DNA of 64,000 nucleotides. It comes from Chondrus crispus (Eukaryota; Rhodophyta; Florideophyceae; Gigartinales; Gigartinaceae). Positions 20,782 to 32,822 of the stretch are shown here, one piece after another (the first letter of the stretch is position 1; every line of letters starts with the position of its first letter). The position numbers were made by a program, and so were the translations under genes. The notes beneath the pieces are model-generated. The model was not told the origin of the DNA. It did no database searches and saw only the letters and a program-made list of their open reading frames with translations. The DNA is taken from positions 634,028 through 698,027 of the forward strand of contig NW_005178652.1 in the NCBI RefSeq assembly GCF_000350225.1, written 5' to 3'.

Positions 20782-20809
20782 AGAATCGTCTACAACCGGA
20801 GCACAGGGT
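20782..20809 (-). repeat. piggyBac right terminal inverted repeat
   Basis: Ends AGCACAGGG before TTAA. Inside it CGTCTACAACCGG corresponds to the TTGTAGACGG of the left end. Confidence 0.85.
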
Positions 20810-20813
20810 TAAT

Positions 20814-23800
20814 AACTTTTACGATTTTTTCGGCAAACATGACTGGTTGCATTGCTGTTTTATATATAGTTATCAATTCGCAAAAATTGAATCTCAGGAA
20901 GACTGAATATTATTGTTCCAGCATTTAACGCCTTTGTAATGTATGGTCCGAGCGTCAGGTCCATGCTGACGTCAAACATACCATGAAAATACTGAACTGG
21001 CGGAAGACGATCCGCTAGGAAACCTCTGTCCATCAAATTACGGTGGGGACAGAAACCAGAGTAAATTTTTCGTAGTTATGACGATCTAGGCTTTACCCTC
21101 CCTGTCCTTTGCAGCGTTCCTCATTGCATTTTCTTTTCCTTGTGAGGCCTCATCAGTTTCCCTGGCCTCGGGAAAGAGCGAGCTCGCTCATTCTGTTGTC
21201 CATGCGCGACGTCGTCAACGGGCACAGTGCGTCGCGCTGGTTACCTCCACATCAAAGTCCTTGATGCCTTATTACCTCATCGGTACGTACACGAGAGGTC
21301 CCGGGCTCCATCTCATATTTTCTACCCGTGAAAAAAAACATTCCGACGGACCTGGCGAAAACATGTTCTACTTCGTGGCGCTCCGTCTTCATTGAGAGTC
21401 TCTAACACAATAGGTGTGCGCACATGTTACGTCTTAGAGAGGGTCTATTCGTGTCAGGTGACGTCGTCAGGGTGTGCATTCCTTGATTCTCCAATCATTC
21501 CGATCGCCCATCCACTGTCGCTCGACGCACGTCCGCGCTGGTCGCCCCCACAATAGTAAGGGACAGTGACGCCGTCAGGATACTGGCGGAGGACCTCCCA
21601 TACGGTAGGGGTCCACCAAAAAAACAACTGTGTTGAACACATAAAAAGACAAGTAAAGAAAACAGGAAAGGTGTGTGCTTGTGAGAGCGACGTTGTCCGA
21701 ATGAAGGGGACAGTCGTCGCGGTTACGGCTCGTTGATGCACGCGTTTGACAATTTTGGGCTAACTGCGGAGAAAAACGCCTCACCGTGGGCGATGCGTGT
21801 CCCTCACGATCGTGATAGTAGTATGGTTGGCCGTACCCGTGTGAGATGGGACGTGACGCGTGGTTTGGGGAATGTGACGGCTGCGGTGGGCTATTGCGAG
21901 GTTCCCTCCCGGCTACCTTCGCTTTGGTCACACAAAGAAAATGTCCATCGGCGTCACGACTCATATTGAGTCAATGCAAAACGGCGGTAGTGTCCTTGTT
22001 GGTAGTTTCGTCGTCGAGAACTCCTTGGCTTTGTCGAGGAGGGGGGTGGGCTCGGTAGTGGTGAGCCCGTCGTCATGTTGAGGAACAACCGCGCTGCATC
22101 GCAACCAGTATTTTCTCTTACAACACCGTCGTCCCTCGGAACTAAAAACACGTATGCACACGTCGCCACGTGTCTCTACACTTTGTCACACAAAATCCAT
22201 CTTCCGATCGCGCGTGTTAGCGGCAGTATTCCACTGCGAAGTCAATGAGGCTTCCCGCCCCTCACCCATTGGCCTAAGCCGTACATCTTAGGTACCTCTT
22301 CGGTCCATGCAGCCGACACTCGGAACGGTCTCCAAGCCTGCGGATAGTGAGGCATTCTGACGATCCATACTCAGTCTTTCGCGACGCGACTCCAATGTTC
22401 CAAACGTTCCCCTGGCAACAATGATACCCCCGATCTCCTGCCCGACGTCTGTGAACACTACAAAACGCGGCGCGGAGGAGAGGAGTTGGGAGATCGTGGT
22501 CGAAGCGAGCGGGCGTGGTGCGTTCGAGAATACCGGGAGGGTCGCCTCCAAGGCTCAGGGCCAGTGCGGACGCGAACGTGCGGATCGCAGAAAATAATGC
22601 ACGAGAAGCAAGGGAACGCGTACCCATGATCAATGTACGGACCAAGTGGGGACGAGGCAGACGAACTCTGATGCGCAACTGTTACCTCGGCGCGGGCTCC
22701 TTTCATAACCCCCGCCCTCTAAAACTGCGAAAATTGGGAAAATGGCAAAACTTTGCCACTAAAATAGGTGGCATGACCGCCTTCGGTCAGTGCAGTGCCT
22801 CACCGTCGGAAAATTCGCCACGGTCGCCTTCTAAAAATGCAAGAAAAATATGGAGGAGAAAAGGTGGCCCTACAGTCACGCAATCCAAACTGCACGGTGC
22901 GCGCGCATGCAGCCCATGTACTGTACGACACGCATGTACTTACATAATAAGACCCGCCGCCCGCCGCTCATGCCATCACCAAGTCACCACCGCCGCCTTC
23001 CGAAAAATTTAGGCAAAAAGGGGAGGGGCGGCTACAGTGTACCGGTGGACATGTGCATTGCTGGAAAGTCGAGGCAAGCTTGATTTCTCACACCAAACCG
23101 CCACCACTAGCCCCGAAGGGTTAAAAAGTAGAATAAATTATTGAGGGACAGTAATTACACCGGAACGAAATCCAGCACTTGCGGACAGGCGTTGCACGCG
23201 TTACACGCGATCGGCGAAAAGAAAACGAGGCGTGCGTGTGTCCGACCCCTGGCGATAATCGCCTGAGGGGCGAGCTGGTACCGAGCCACGAGGACCCGCG
23301 CGGGTCCTCCCGCTGTTCGGGATGACCATTCCGCACACAAACGGAAAGAAGGGCCGAGCAATCAGCGTGCGGCGCGGTGCCCCCAGCCCCAAAGACAAGA
23401 CAGCTACCGCATCGAGCGGCGACGCCATCGCGGCGACCAAGCCGTACAGTAGGGCGAGAACACCGTCTGCAGCGACGAACGCTAAGCGCGACGCTTCACG
23501 CCGCACGGCTCGCCCCTTTCCCCATCATTGACCGCCCTTGCAGGGAGGCGGCGGAACCGCTGCCGGCCCTGGACAAGTCATCCGACCCCCTGCCTCGGGT
23601 AGAAGGGAGTCGAGGTAGTGGCCAAGGAGGCGGCGCTCCAGACCAATGCTCGCCCTCGCCGTCGACGGCGGGGGAGACGACACGGATTTCATTACTATGA
23701 AAGACCTAGCAGACCGCCTTACCCGAGGTAAGGACCCGAGAAGCACTGCGCTGGCCGGAGGGGACCGGTGTCCCACAGCACGGCGAAAGCGACAATCGCG

Positions 23801-24674
23801 CCGCTCACGCTCGCCGAGGCGGTATCGCGGGTCGTAGTCCGTCGCACGAACGAGGACCCCGCCAGTGCGCACGCTCTGAAAGATGTCTCCTAGGCTGGAG
23901 GAGGAACTTCGTCGAGACGGGGGGGCTACTAGGACACACCCCCGGCAACCCCCGAGGGGAAGACGACCCCAAGAAAACCGCGCGGGCGCCTCCTCGCCTT
24001 CGGTGGCGAGGAGCTGCATGGCGACAGTACCGCGAACAAGCTGTACCGACCGCCACAGCCATGGTCGTGCTGACGCCTCTCGGGCTGGGACCAAGGGCTC
24101 CGCAGTGAGATACGGAGGGGTCTCCGCCTATACGGAAGCGCGACCCGCGCCGGCACCCAGACGGGGCGCGACGGCGGGGAACGAGAGAAAAAGGGAGCTC
24201 GCTCCACACATCCCCCGTACCGAAAAGTAGCCGATACAGACGCTGACGAGACGGCGGGGAAAACGCGGTTCCCCCTATTCGCTCCCCCACTCGGGCAAGG
24301 CACCGAAGGGGCGCATCGTGACGGAAGGAGAAGAGAATGGAGGTCGCCCGCTCGCGCGACGATAAAGGGACTCGATACGCAACGAAGCACCCTGCGGTCA
24401 AGAGAAGAGAGCGGGCGAAGAAAGCCTTTACGACACAGGAGAGAAGGGGCGGCGCTAGACGCTGCTCAAGGCGGTTAGGGAACGTCCTTCCGGTCTCGCC
24501 TCGCCGAGGCGGGAGCTATGGATCCCGGCGGACAGTAACCAGGGTATCGACGAATGGCGGTATCGAGGTCTGCCAAAGTCGGCATGGCTGCCCCGGACGG
24601 TGCACCGGGGCATTCGGGTCGGCCCCGGGGCCGTCTGAGCCGTATGGGTAGCGGATGACACCCCCCGAGGGGGC
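20814..24674. other. Region with no recognised gene
   Basis: Many mid-length frames on both strands, none with a domain I recognise. 21600-21670 has a minus-strand T-rich tract like those at 27.9, 35.4, 37.8 and 38.9 kb. 22.9-24.7 kb is GC-rich and may be internal sequence of the family B element whose 3' LTR lies at 26956, but I found no sense-strand pol motif in it. Confidence 0.4.
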
Positions 24675-26768
24675 TTAAGGATCGCGCAGTACCGGCGCGC
24701 TCGCGTTGGTCCCGCGCACCCTCGCCGGAGGGGCAGCTCGCAGCTGGTCGCGCTCTTGGCGGTACCGATCGCGATCGGCCGCCGCGCGCTCGTAGGCGCT
24801 GGCCTGTACCCGAGCCTCCTCCCGCAAGGAGTGGGCCTCGCGCTGTGACTGCTGCCACGCCAAGGAGAGCGCGTCACGTTCCCCGGTGATACGACGCGTC
24901 TCTGCGCTTTGGGCAAGGAACCACTCCACCAGTGTGGAGAGGAGAGCCCCCACGGTCTACGACCGCTCGCCGGACGCACTCAGCACCCCGGCGAGCGCGG
25001 GAATACCATCGATGTCCCTCCTCCAGAGGCCGAGGTCTCGAACCGCCACCCCCAGGGAACCGGGAACCCCCGGAGGATGAAGAGGCGGCATCGGAGCCGT
25101 CATTTGGGTCCCCGTCGCGACGTGCGACCCGGCACGAGTGCCAAGAGGAACAGAAGGCGAGAAACAAGGAGGTTGAAGACTCGAGAGGACCGGAGCTGCA
25201 GTTACAGCGTCCAAATCGCGGTATCGCTTGCGTCGAGTTCGCCGCGATTCAGACCCCACTCCGCCGCGCTTGCCCGGCAGCTCGACCGAAGTCAAGCCGG
25301 CCGTTGGGCGTGCGACGAAGGAGTCGGAGGTCAAGTCGTAAGAGAGATATGCGCTCTGGCCTCCGGTCGTGTAGTCGGTCCAGTACCGGTGGTTGCGCTC
25401 GCTCATCTCCGCTGCTCTCGTCATGAGGGCGACCACCGCGCGGAATGACCAACGTACGTGAACGGACACGCGGTCGAGAGGGTTTATAGGAGCGTCCGGA
25501 AGGCCCGGCGTCACTCGCTCAAGAAACGCGATCGTGTCGGGCGACTGGAGAAACACGCGTCCGTGCGCACCAACCACGGCCATAAAGGCACTGCACAGAG
25601 ACAAGGCCCATTCCCGCTCGAAATTATAGACCAACCGGGAGTGGGAAGGGTGCTGCGGATCGAGACCCGCAAAACCAAAGTGCTTGAGGGCCGGAAGGAG
25701 GAGAGGATGGACCCCTAGCGACGGAAAAGACGCCCGGACCGAGAAGGGCAACGCGGGGAAATCCTCGATGGATAAGCCGCGTTCGACAGCCGCCGAGGAG
25801 TAGACGCGCCCGTTCTCCTCGGCGGAGTGAAGGTAGACTGACCAGTCGTACTGCGCGATCCCGATGGCATACAAGCGCATTAATGAGCAAGCTGATTTTT
25901 GCAGCGCGACCCAAGGCTTCGTGTAGCCGTAGGGGCGCGGAGTCACGTACATACCGGGGATCTCGGGAAGGATGGACCGATGAGCGTCGACTCCGCTCCG
26001 ACTATACAGAAAAAACGCCATCTTGTCGATGTAGAGCACCTCGTCGACACTGTCGGCGAATGTGCGATCCCCGGGGATCTCCTCGGGGATCTGATACACA
26101 ATGCCGTTGCCGCCCGACACCAACCGCCCAAGGGCGGCCGAGGCCGCCTCCGAAAGGCCTACGTCGTGTATCTGCCGGATACGCCGCAAATCAGGGCGAA
26201 GCTGAGGGCGTGTGAGTAATTCGCCGAGGGTGATATCGGTACGGCTGTAACGAAGCCAGCCGTACTGTAGCTGCTCGAGAGGGAGAGGAGCAGAGCGCTC
26301 TAGAGGTGAGCCGAACCATCTGGGGGTGGACGACACGAGGCCCGCCTCGCGTGATCCGTCGACACGGACCCCCTCGCCGACCGTATCGGGGCCGCGGTCG
26401 CCGACGGGTGCGACGCGCGAACCCGGGAATCCCAGGAACAAGATGCCGGGTCCCTGCGATAAAGGACCCGCACTGCGAGGACGGAGGGCCTCAGAGAGGC
26501 CAGCAGGAGGAGTGACCCGCGCCGCGACGCCGGGGTCCGACTCTGGCCGACGCGGCTCGTCGGTTTCCGACGCTGGCAACGGCGCCGCCCCTGCTGGCGC
26601 GAACACCAAGGGCGTACGAGCGGGCCGCGACTTCTGGAACGCGATGACAGGCGCCCCCGTAGGAGCCACGGGACCCACGGAGGGGGGAGTAGAGACACCC
26701 GCCGCATCGGCCGCCGCGGTGGACAGACCGGTAGCGTCCCCCGACGAGGCGGGGAGCGGAGGTGTCAT
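24675..26768 (-). CDS. ORF E copy 1: unknown conserved protein with C-terminal coiled coil, antisense to family B LTR
   Basis: ATG 26768 opens 603 codons to TAG 24957-24959; the same frame continues two codons later for about 93 more to 24675. The N-terminal 160 residues are Pro/Ala/Gly-rich. A conserved core follows (RSAPLPL, then RPDL.RI..I...GL, then PRPYGYTKPWVALQKSA, SFPSLGVHPLLLPALKHFGF, EREWALS, GRVFLQ). A Lys/Arg patch TRRKRYRDL sits near residue 510. After the TAG comes a Glu/Arg/Ala-rich coiled coil (WQQSQREAHSLREEARV). I know no family that fits; it is not gag, RT or transposase by motif. A second copy at 46.0-47.2 kb conserves the core. In both copies it lies antisense to a family B LTR with a polypurine tract. 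Function unknown. Confidence 0.65.
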
Positions 26769-26940
26769 AACACGAGGAGCAGCCGGCGCACGTGACGAGC
26801 AAGCGGGCGTGCGCGAGTGGAAGCAGAGGAGTCACGAAGTGGAAAGGAGGGATTATCGGGGAGACAGCACGCGACACCCCTCGCCAAGGGGGATTGCTGC
26901 AACGAAAGCTACCACGACACGCGACTGCGGACGGTCACCC

Positions 26941-26955
26941 TTAAGGGGGGGGCCG
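26941..26955 (+). promoter_or_regulatory. Polypurine tract before family B LTR
   Basis: TTAAGGGGGGGGCCG abuts the LTR start at 26956. The matching site on the minus strand at 44700-44686 is CTTGAGAGAGGGCCG. It marks the LTR as a 3' LTR with internal sequence to the left, that is, the ORF E region. Confidence 0.65.
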
Positions 26956-27625
26956 TGTGGTATAACCCACCCTGGGGCTTTATTTTAGATTAGATCAACT
27001 CAGAATCGGATCAGTTACTGTAGGGCTCGATGCTCTACAGTACTACCACGTGTACCCCCAAGTACAGGGGGCGCACGTGTACACGTGTGCGCCCGGAACC
27101 GAAGAGCGCCCACACACGTGTACTGTCAGCCCCGATGGCTGACAGTATTACAGTGTCGACCGACCGCTACAGTACGTCGCTACAGTGCATCGGTACTGTA
27201 CTATTATGATAGGCTATTATGTACATTAAATACGGAGCGGACCGGCGGCGGGGAAGGGCGACAAGGACGGACTTGTCGACGACCGACCGCCGAGGGTCGA
27301 CTCCCCGCTTATTCTAACCGCGCGCCTTCGCCTTCGCGCGCGTTACACGACACGGAGCGTGGGTAGAGGACGCGCGACGCACACCCACGAGCCGGATCCA
27401 CCTCCGCCCGTCGGTACTGGATCGTTACCCAGTACCGCACCGGGGCGTCGAGGCGTCGATCCGCTCGCGCGTGCGCCGGTCCTCCCCGATCCCGCTCTAC
27501 CACGCTACCCGGGCCCGTGCTCCGGTTCCGTAGTGGGTGTCCGTCTTCCCTTGTCTTTTCCCTCTCGAGGGTCTCCGCAAGAACTGAGTATACACCCCGC
27601 TCCGTTGGGGGGTGTTTATACTACA
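26956..27625 (+). mobile_element. LTR family B, 3' LTR
   Basis: TGTGGTATAACCC to GTTTATACTACA, 670 bp. It shares the GCCTCCGCCCGTC block and the end with the 7392 LTR, in the same orientation. No primer site follows (GAGGTGACTCGC), and a polypurine tract precedes it, so it is a 3' LTR. Confidence 0.8.
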
Positions 27626-28547
27626 GAGGTGACTCGCATGTAGAAACACAACCGGTGATACTGTGCGCGAATAGGACTTGCAGATCGCTTTTCACAATCC
27701 TTTCCTTTCCAGCTCATTGAGACCACCAGGAGGACTTCATGCCGTCGGCACCATGATCTGAGCATCATCTCTCACTTAGGTTCTTCCTACTTCCCTCGCG
27801 TCTTCCAGGCGTGGTCCAGGGAGACGCCTCCAGCCTCAAAACAGAACAAAATAAAGCAGAACAGAAACATGAAAACGACAATAAGAAAGAAAGGGGGTCA
27901 TCGTTGTAAACTGGTAAGTACGCCGTTCGTGAATAAATGCGTTCGCGGGTGTGTCCGTCACAACCGTCTGACCGACACGGTCGTCCCGTTTGGACGGCAT
28001 CCTTTCTGGCGATTTCTCAATCTCAAGTAGGCATGTACATTGTCCCTGGTCGGGAATCCTCTCGTTTGTTAAACGTCCGTCTCACGGCTTGTCGAGGCTG
28101 ATCAACACATCCGAAGCGAGTTGACAAGGCTACCGGCTAGTGTCGTGATTCACTTCCTACGTTACCTTGCCCCTGGACGGCGTTCGCTCTGATACGGCTC
28201 GCTCAACAGTTCGCTTTCGACACCCATTAAATTCTCAAATAAATACGCTTCACGCGCGTGTGGACCACTGATCCCATTCGTAATTTCACGTACATCCGGC
28301 GATTGTGCGTGTGTGTTCTAAATGTGTGTAGTGCCTCATCCGGGACTACAGTAAATTTTCCGTTCCTTGACGTGTAATGCCCGTCGACTTCCGTCATCTG
28401 CGGGGTTTCGAGGGAAGGACTCCCTACTCACTTCGTGTCTCCTCTACTGGTCAATTTCTACCATCAAGACTCCTTTGACTACCATCACCTTCTATCTTTG
28501 CACTGCGAATCTGGTACCAATCACAGCTCCGGAGTCTCCTGACGAAG
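27626..28547. other. Downstream region of a gypsy D fragment, no gene
   Basis: Sequence lying 3' (minus strand) of the chromodomain stop at 28548. It holds a minus-strand T-rich tract near 27840-27900 but no coding signal I trust. Confidence 0.35.
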
Positions 28548-28770
28548 GTTATCCCGCCTGCGCGCGCGCTATTTGCGGCGGCAAGGGTAACTTCTTCCTT
28601 CGGAAATATCTCACCACGGCGCTGCGCGGTAATTGTGCGACCGGTTTCCACGTCGCGTCTTCGGTGGCATAACCATACCATTCCACTTTGAGAAATAGTT
28701 TCTCACCTTCATAAGCGTGGTCGATGACCTTGTTGATTACGTATTCCGTGTTGTCGTTGGTCTCTGCGGG
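28548..28770 (-). pseudogene. Chromodomain end of a second gypsy lineage (D), truncated
   Basis: Minus strand reads EYVINKVIDHAYEGEKLFLKVEWYGYATEDATWKPV and ends YFRRKKLPLPPQIARAQAG. It is a chromodomain with the VEW.GY...TW core, ending in a basic/Pro tail. It is nearly the same as the end of the integrase at 39012-39668. The upstream part is cut off by the LTR that begins at 28771. Confidence 0.8.
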
Positions 28771-29393
28771 TGTAGCATAATCGCGAGGATGTTATTTGAA
28801 CGCGCGGGGTGACTACTGTACTCCCGCAAAATGCATTACAGCGCGCACACCCGCGCCTGTAAGTACGCGCTTGCTGCTCGCTGTGCACGTGTACAGCGCG
28901 GCGATCCGGAGTAAGGCGCGCGAGCTTACGGTGTAAGGCGCTACCTAGACACTGTAGTATATGTTATGATAGATTATTTACTTGTACATTAAATGACAGG
29001 GCGACCAGCGGCGGAGGGAGGACAACGACAAGCACGGGCTTGGCACCAGATCCTCCGCCGCAGGTCTAACCCCGTCCGCTTATTCTAAACTCGTTCTCTT
29101 ACCGCGAACTCGTTAACTAGAAACTAACGCGGGTAGCAGTCGCGAACGTACGCGCGCGAGCTGGATCCGCCTCCGCCCGTTGGTGCTAGAACGCTAACTA
29201 GCGCCGCCCCGGGGCGTCGAGCGCGTCGAACCGCTCTACCGTGTACTGTGTTTGCGTCCGCTCCCCACCGCTCTACCACGCTACCACCGCCCGCGTTCTT
29301 TTCTGGTGTGTGTGTTTTTGTCCTCTCTCGCGTACACAGGTCTTCGAAGAACCACAGCTAAACCCCCCACCGCGACCGGGGGTTTATGCTACA
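28771..29393 (+). mobile_element. LTR family B, 5' LTR of the B2 element
   Basis: TGTAGCATAATCGCGAGG to GGTTTATGCTACA, 623 bp, with the family B GC-rich block. It interrupts the chromodomain frame of the gypsy D fragment, so it inserted later. Gag follows in the same orientation. Confidence 0.85.
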
Positions 29394-29394
29394 T

Positions 29395-29410
29395 TAGTCT
29401 CCCGACCTAG
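29395..29410 (+). promoter_or_regulatory. tRNA primer binding site, mutated
   Basis: TAGTCTCCCGACCTAG follows the LTR by one base. Compared with TGGTCTCC at 7994 and 48330 the second base is changed, as expected for a dead or ageing copy. Confidence 0.5.
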
Positions 29411-29469
29411 AAGGCCACACGATCATCCCGAGAAGACTATCGTTCTAGTCCGCGTCCGCACGCGTCTAA

Positions 29470-31745
29470 ATGGAAGAAAAATCCGCCCCCTCAATTCAAT
29501 CCGAGCCAGCGAATATGGAGTCAACCGTGTTCCGCACCTCCGAGGCAGCCGCGCTCCGCGTCCCATTCGGGGCGGTGGCGCAGGTCTCAGTGACCGCGAA
29601 CCGTCGCCTGAATTATCAGAAGGCTGCGCACACGCGATGTATGACCGGATCGCGACGTATATTGAGGAGGTCCGGACCGCGCTTCGAATCGACGTAACCG
29701 ACGCGGTATATTCGCGTTGCATGGAAGAACTACGATCCCTTCGCGAAGGGAGGTTTGAACGCGTCTCCCAGTCTCTGGATAACCTCCGAGCACTAGTCGA
29801 TCAACTGCAGAGCCGACTGGTGCTCGTCGAGGAATCGCGTCTCGACTCCCCCGACGAGTTCGGGGAAGGCCGTTCCGAGAGGACGGCCTCTGCGGGACGT
29901 ACTGAGGCGAGACCTTTTACTTCCGCGGAACAGATGCCCGCGTTTGCCCATGTGACCGCGCAGTTAAATTCTACACGCCGACGTGTTCGTGAGATGGAAC
30001 GTACCCCGACGGCGACGTCACCCGGAGCCCCACCGTTAGGGCCCGGTGGTACTGTACCTCCGAACGCGTCCGGCGCTCAAGATTTGGAGCCGGCTGGTGG
30101 TGACACCAGTCGGCCCGCACGCGGAGATCGAACAAGGATGGACGCAACTTTGGCGTCCGAAATTCAAGCCCTGCCGCATGTCGCCGGAGACATGCGGCAG
30201 ACGGTTTGCGTACTTTACGCCGACGAGACTAGACGCGGGGATACCACCCGGGGATCGAGAGAACCGATTCTCGCTTTTGATCCCCAGTGGGGCGGCTATC
30301 AGCCCCAGGATCTCACTACGCGTCGGGGCCCGGTAGACGTCCATACGCTACCGGTGACCCCATTTGGTACATTGGGCCCCGCGGCCCCCGGGGCCGAGGC
30401 GGTCCACACGATGATACAGGAATTTAGCTCCGTAGCTAGTTACAGGATGTATCGCCTAGACAACGTCTCGACCCTCGTCACGTCAGGGGACGCGGGGCGA
30501 ATCGCGAAATATGTGCAGCGTTGTCGTGGGATTCGTCCCACGATGCGCAATTTCGATGGAACGAACGCGATTGAATTACTCCCCTTCCTGAAAGATGTGC
30601 GCATCACGTTCAATTCGCAACATCTGACGGAAGGGGTCGCGATTCGCGTCCTCGCGCATTTTCTCGAACGCGACGCGGAAACATTATATACAAGCTACAC
30701 TATGCGCGGAATCCGCGCAGGCCAGCTCCATGACGATGTGAGCTGGCCTGGGCTTATTAATCAATTCATCAAGCGGTACCTCACTGATGACGTACTGGGG
30801 GTAGCGGACGATGCCGTCGCGTCGGCTCATCAGAAGCCGCACGAGACGGAAAACGCGTTCGCGGATAGGCTCGCATCGAACGCGTTCAAGTGCACCGCGG
30901 TATTTACGGAGCAAGCCTTGGCTCATTATTTTATACGCGGATGGGCTCCCGCGACGTGAGCAGCAGTGGCAGAGACTGTCCAGAGGTTGCCCACGAACCA
31001 GAAGACGGACCTGTCCATTATCAGACACATCGCGACCACAGAAGGAACCACGTTTCGCGCCCGACGCGTTCTACCGCTGCCGGACCCGAAACCGGCAGCG
31101 AGGGGAGGGAGAGCCGCCAGGTCGGACGCAACGAGCTCCCCTGCGTCAGCCCTCCACGTTAACGAGGAGGATTGGGAAGCTGACCCCGTCCTCGTCATGA
31201 GAGGCGGGGAGGCTACAGGAGGCCGGCCGTCAACGCAGGCGTCGACGGAGACCACGGGCAGCTTTTCCACCGCTTTCGGGCAAACCCCGGCGGGGATAGG
31301 TGGTCCGGACCACCGCATCGCGGAATTGGACATTTCGCGTCAAGGAGGGGGACGCATACCCTCCTGTGTTCCCCGGCTCACCGACGAGGAGGCTCGTCAG
31401 GCGGCGACCTTCGCCTCAGCTGACGGAAGCGCGTACGTCTGCTGGCTGTGCAGAACGCACGGCCATGCCATGTACGCGTGCCCCTTCCTCGCGCCGGATC
31501 AGCGGATGTTTACCGCGTATCGAAACTACCGGTACCAACTACAGACGCGTCCAGGGACGAGGAACTTCCTCCAACACTCGGTCGCTGGTGACCGTGGTCC
31601 GCGTTCGGGCCACGCGAATCGCCCCGGAGGAGGCGTCCGTTTCGCCCCTCGCGGGGGAGGATACAGCCGCGAACAACGCGATTTCCGACAAGCCGACACG
31701 CGATACCCGCGTCAAGATGGAAGAGGAGAACACGGTCGGTCCTGA
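29470..31745 (+). pseudogene. Gag of family B gypsy (B2), best copy
   Basis: ATG 29470 (MEEKSAPSIQ) aligns with the B1 start; a frameshift near 29580 moves into the long frame. Order: MYDRIATYIEEVRTALRIDV; a Pro/Gly block; LPHVAGDMRQTV; the capsid region MRNFDGTNAIELLPFLKDV to HYFIRGWAPAT (about 30540-30955), which has the helical pattern of retrotransposon gag; then, past TGA 30957-30959, AAVAETVQRLP, and a CX2CX4HX4C knuckle CWLCRTHGHAMYAC (about 31440) with an RG-rich tail. The TGA stands where B1 has CGG (Arg), and CGA to TGA is a common CpG decay. After the stop at 31743 the frame GVQNAIMYLQDWAGDP starts the protease side and is cut at 31890 by an LTR. Confidence 0.8.
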
Positions 31746-31889
31746 TTGCCGACGGGGGTACAGAACGCGATAATGTACCTCCAAGACTGGGCAGGGGATC
31801 CGTATCCCCTGCCCCCACAGAAAAGTGAGCGAGAGCCGATTCACGCCGCCCCCCAGATTTTACAACGTCCAAACGTTGAAAATCAACCC

Positions 31890-32822
31890 TGTAGTGCAAG
31901 GCGCCTGTCGCGCAGAGACCAAGGTCCGACGGTCCTACACAAACAACAACAACCAAAACAACAACTGCGAACAGCACAGCGCTACGGAGTGTTCGAAGCT
32001 CCCTGTTCTCTTTAAGCGGGTTTGCGGCCCGCAGTGGCTCGGATCCCTGATAGGGGGGCAAAGAGAAGGGCCCAGCCCGGGATCGGTGAATGGTGGTAGA
32101 GACTTGTAAAGGCAACTGCTGGACGAGTTCGGAGGAGTGTCTAGGTAAACCTGGTCGGATGGGTCGTAAATCCAATGCTCGAAGAGCGCCTTGTACACCT
32201 TATACCCTTGATAAGGTCTTCGACAAGTACGTCGCAACGTAGCCCGTCGGGAAAGAAGAAAACGTAGCAGTGCTACACCGTCGTACTGCCCGATGGCGAA
32301 GTACCAATACCGGATTGGTCGCAACCAGATTCCGATGGAACCAATGCTGAGAAAAGCGCCACTGGTGCACCAACACAGAAGCCCGATGGCTAATGACGTC
32401 ACGTTGCGGATCGCAATCCTACAAGGTGGGACCAACTCAAGATTAAGGAAAATTAGGATACGGAAGTAAAGGAAAATTCATAAGGAAAAAGGGGACCCCC
32501 GAGCGCAAAGGATACCGTAGGCTAGAGTAGAAGGGAATGTCTTGTAAAAGACGGACTTCGACCAAGGCGATATCAAACTCTGGCAACTCGGGTTGGCTTT
32601 ATTGACTTTGACGGTCAAAGGGCTAAGTTATATAGAGCCCCAGCGGGGCGAGTACAGTAGCTCCCGGCTCTAGATTCTAGATCTACTTAGTAAATAAATT
32701 AAATAATTAAAATAATCGTGCGCTTCGTCGCACACGTGTGTCCCCCAAACCCAGACTACAGTATCCAATTTTTTCCTTTTTCACTTTTTTCACCCCCCTT
32801 TTCAGGTGCGTATTGCACTACA
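31890..32822 (-). mobile_element. LTR family A, minus orientation
   Basis: On the plus strand TGTAGTGCAAGGCGCC to TATTGCACTACA, 933 bp. It is the reverse complement of the 47245 LTR type (shared AGACCAAGGTCCGACGG near the left end). It interrupts family B internal sequence. The flanking 5-mers (AACCC and TATCC) differ and family B sequence does not resume on the right, so one side has been rearranged. Confidence 0.8.

Larger units (their letters stand above)
15640..20809 (-). mobile_element. piggyBac-superfamily transposon, near complete
   Basis: Element of 5170 bp bounded by TTAA at 15636-15639 and 20810-20813, the target duplication of piggyBac elements. The ends are CCCTGTGCT (15640-15648) and its reverse complement AGCACAGGG (20801-20809). 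Just inside both ends are copies of TTGTAGACG/CGTCTACAA, repeated many more times to about 16100 on the left and 20.6 kb on the right, likely transposase binding sites. It carries one long transposase gene on the minus strand. Clean ends and an unbroken 1028-codon frame suggest a young copy. Confidence 0.85.

Noticed and set aside
23525-24401. Minus-strand frames of 150-200 codons
   Set aside because: Arg/Pro/Ser-rich, overlapping one another in different phases, no recognisable family.
26956-27625. Reading this LTR as the minus-strand 5' LTR of an ORF E element
   Set aside because: Its block order matches the plus orientation of 7392-7992, and a polypurine tract, not a primer site, lies on the ORF E side.
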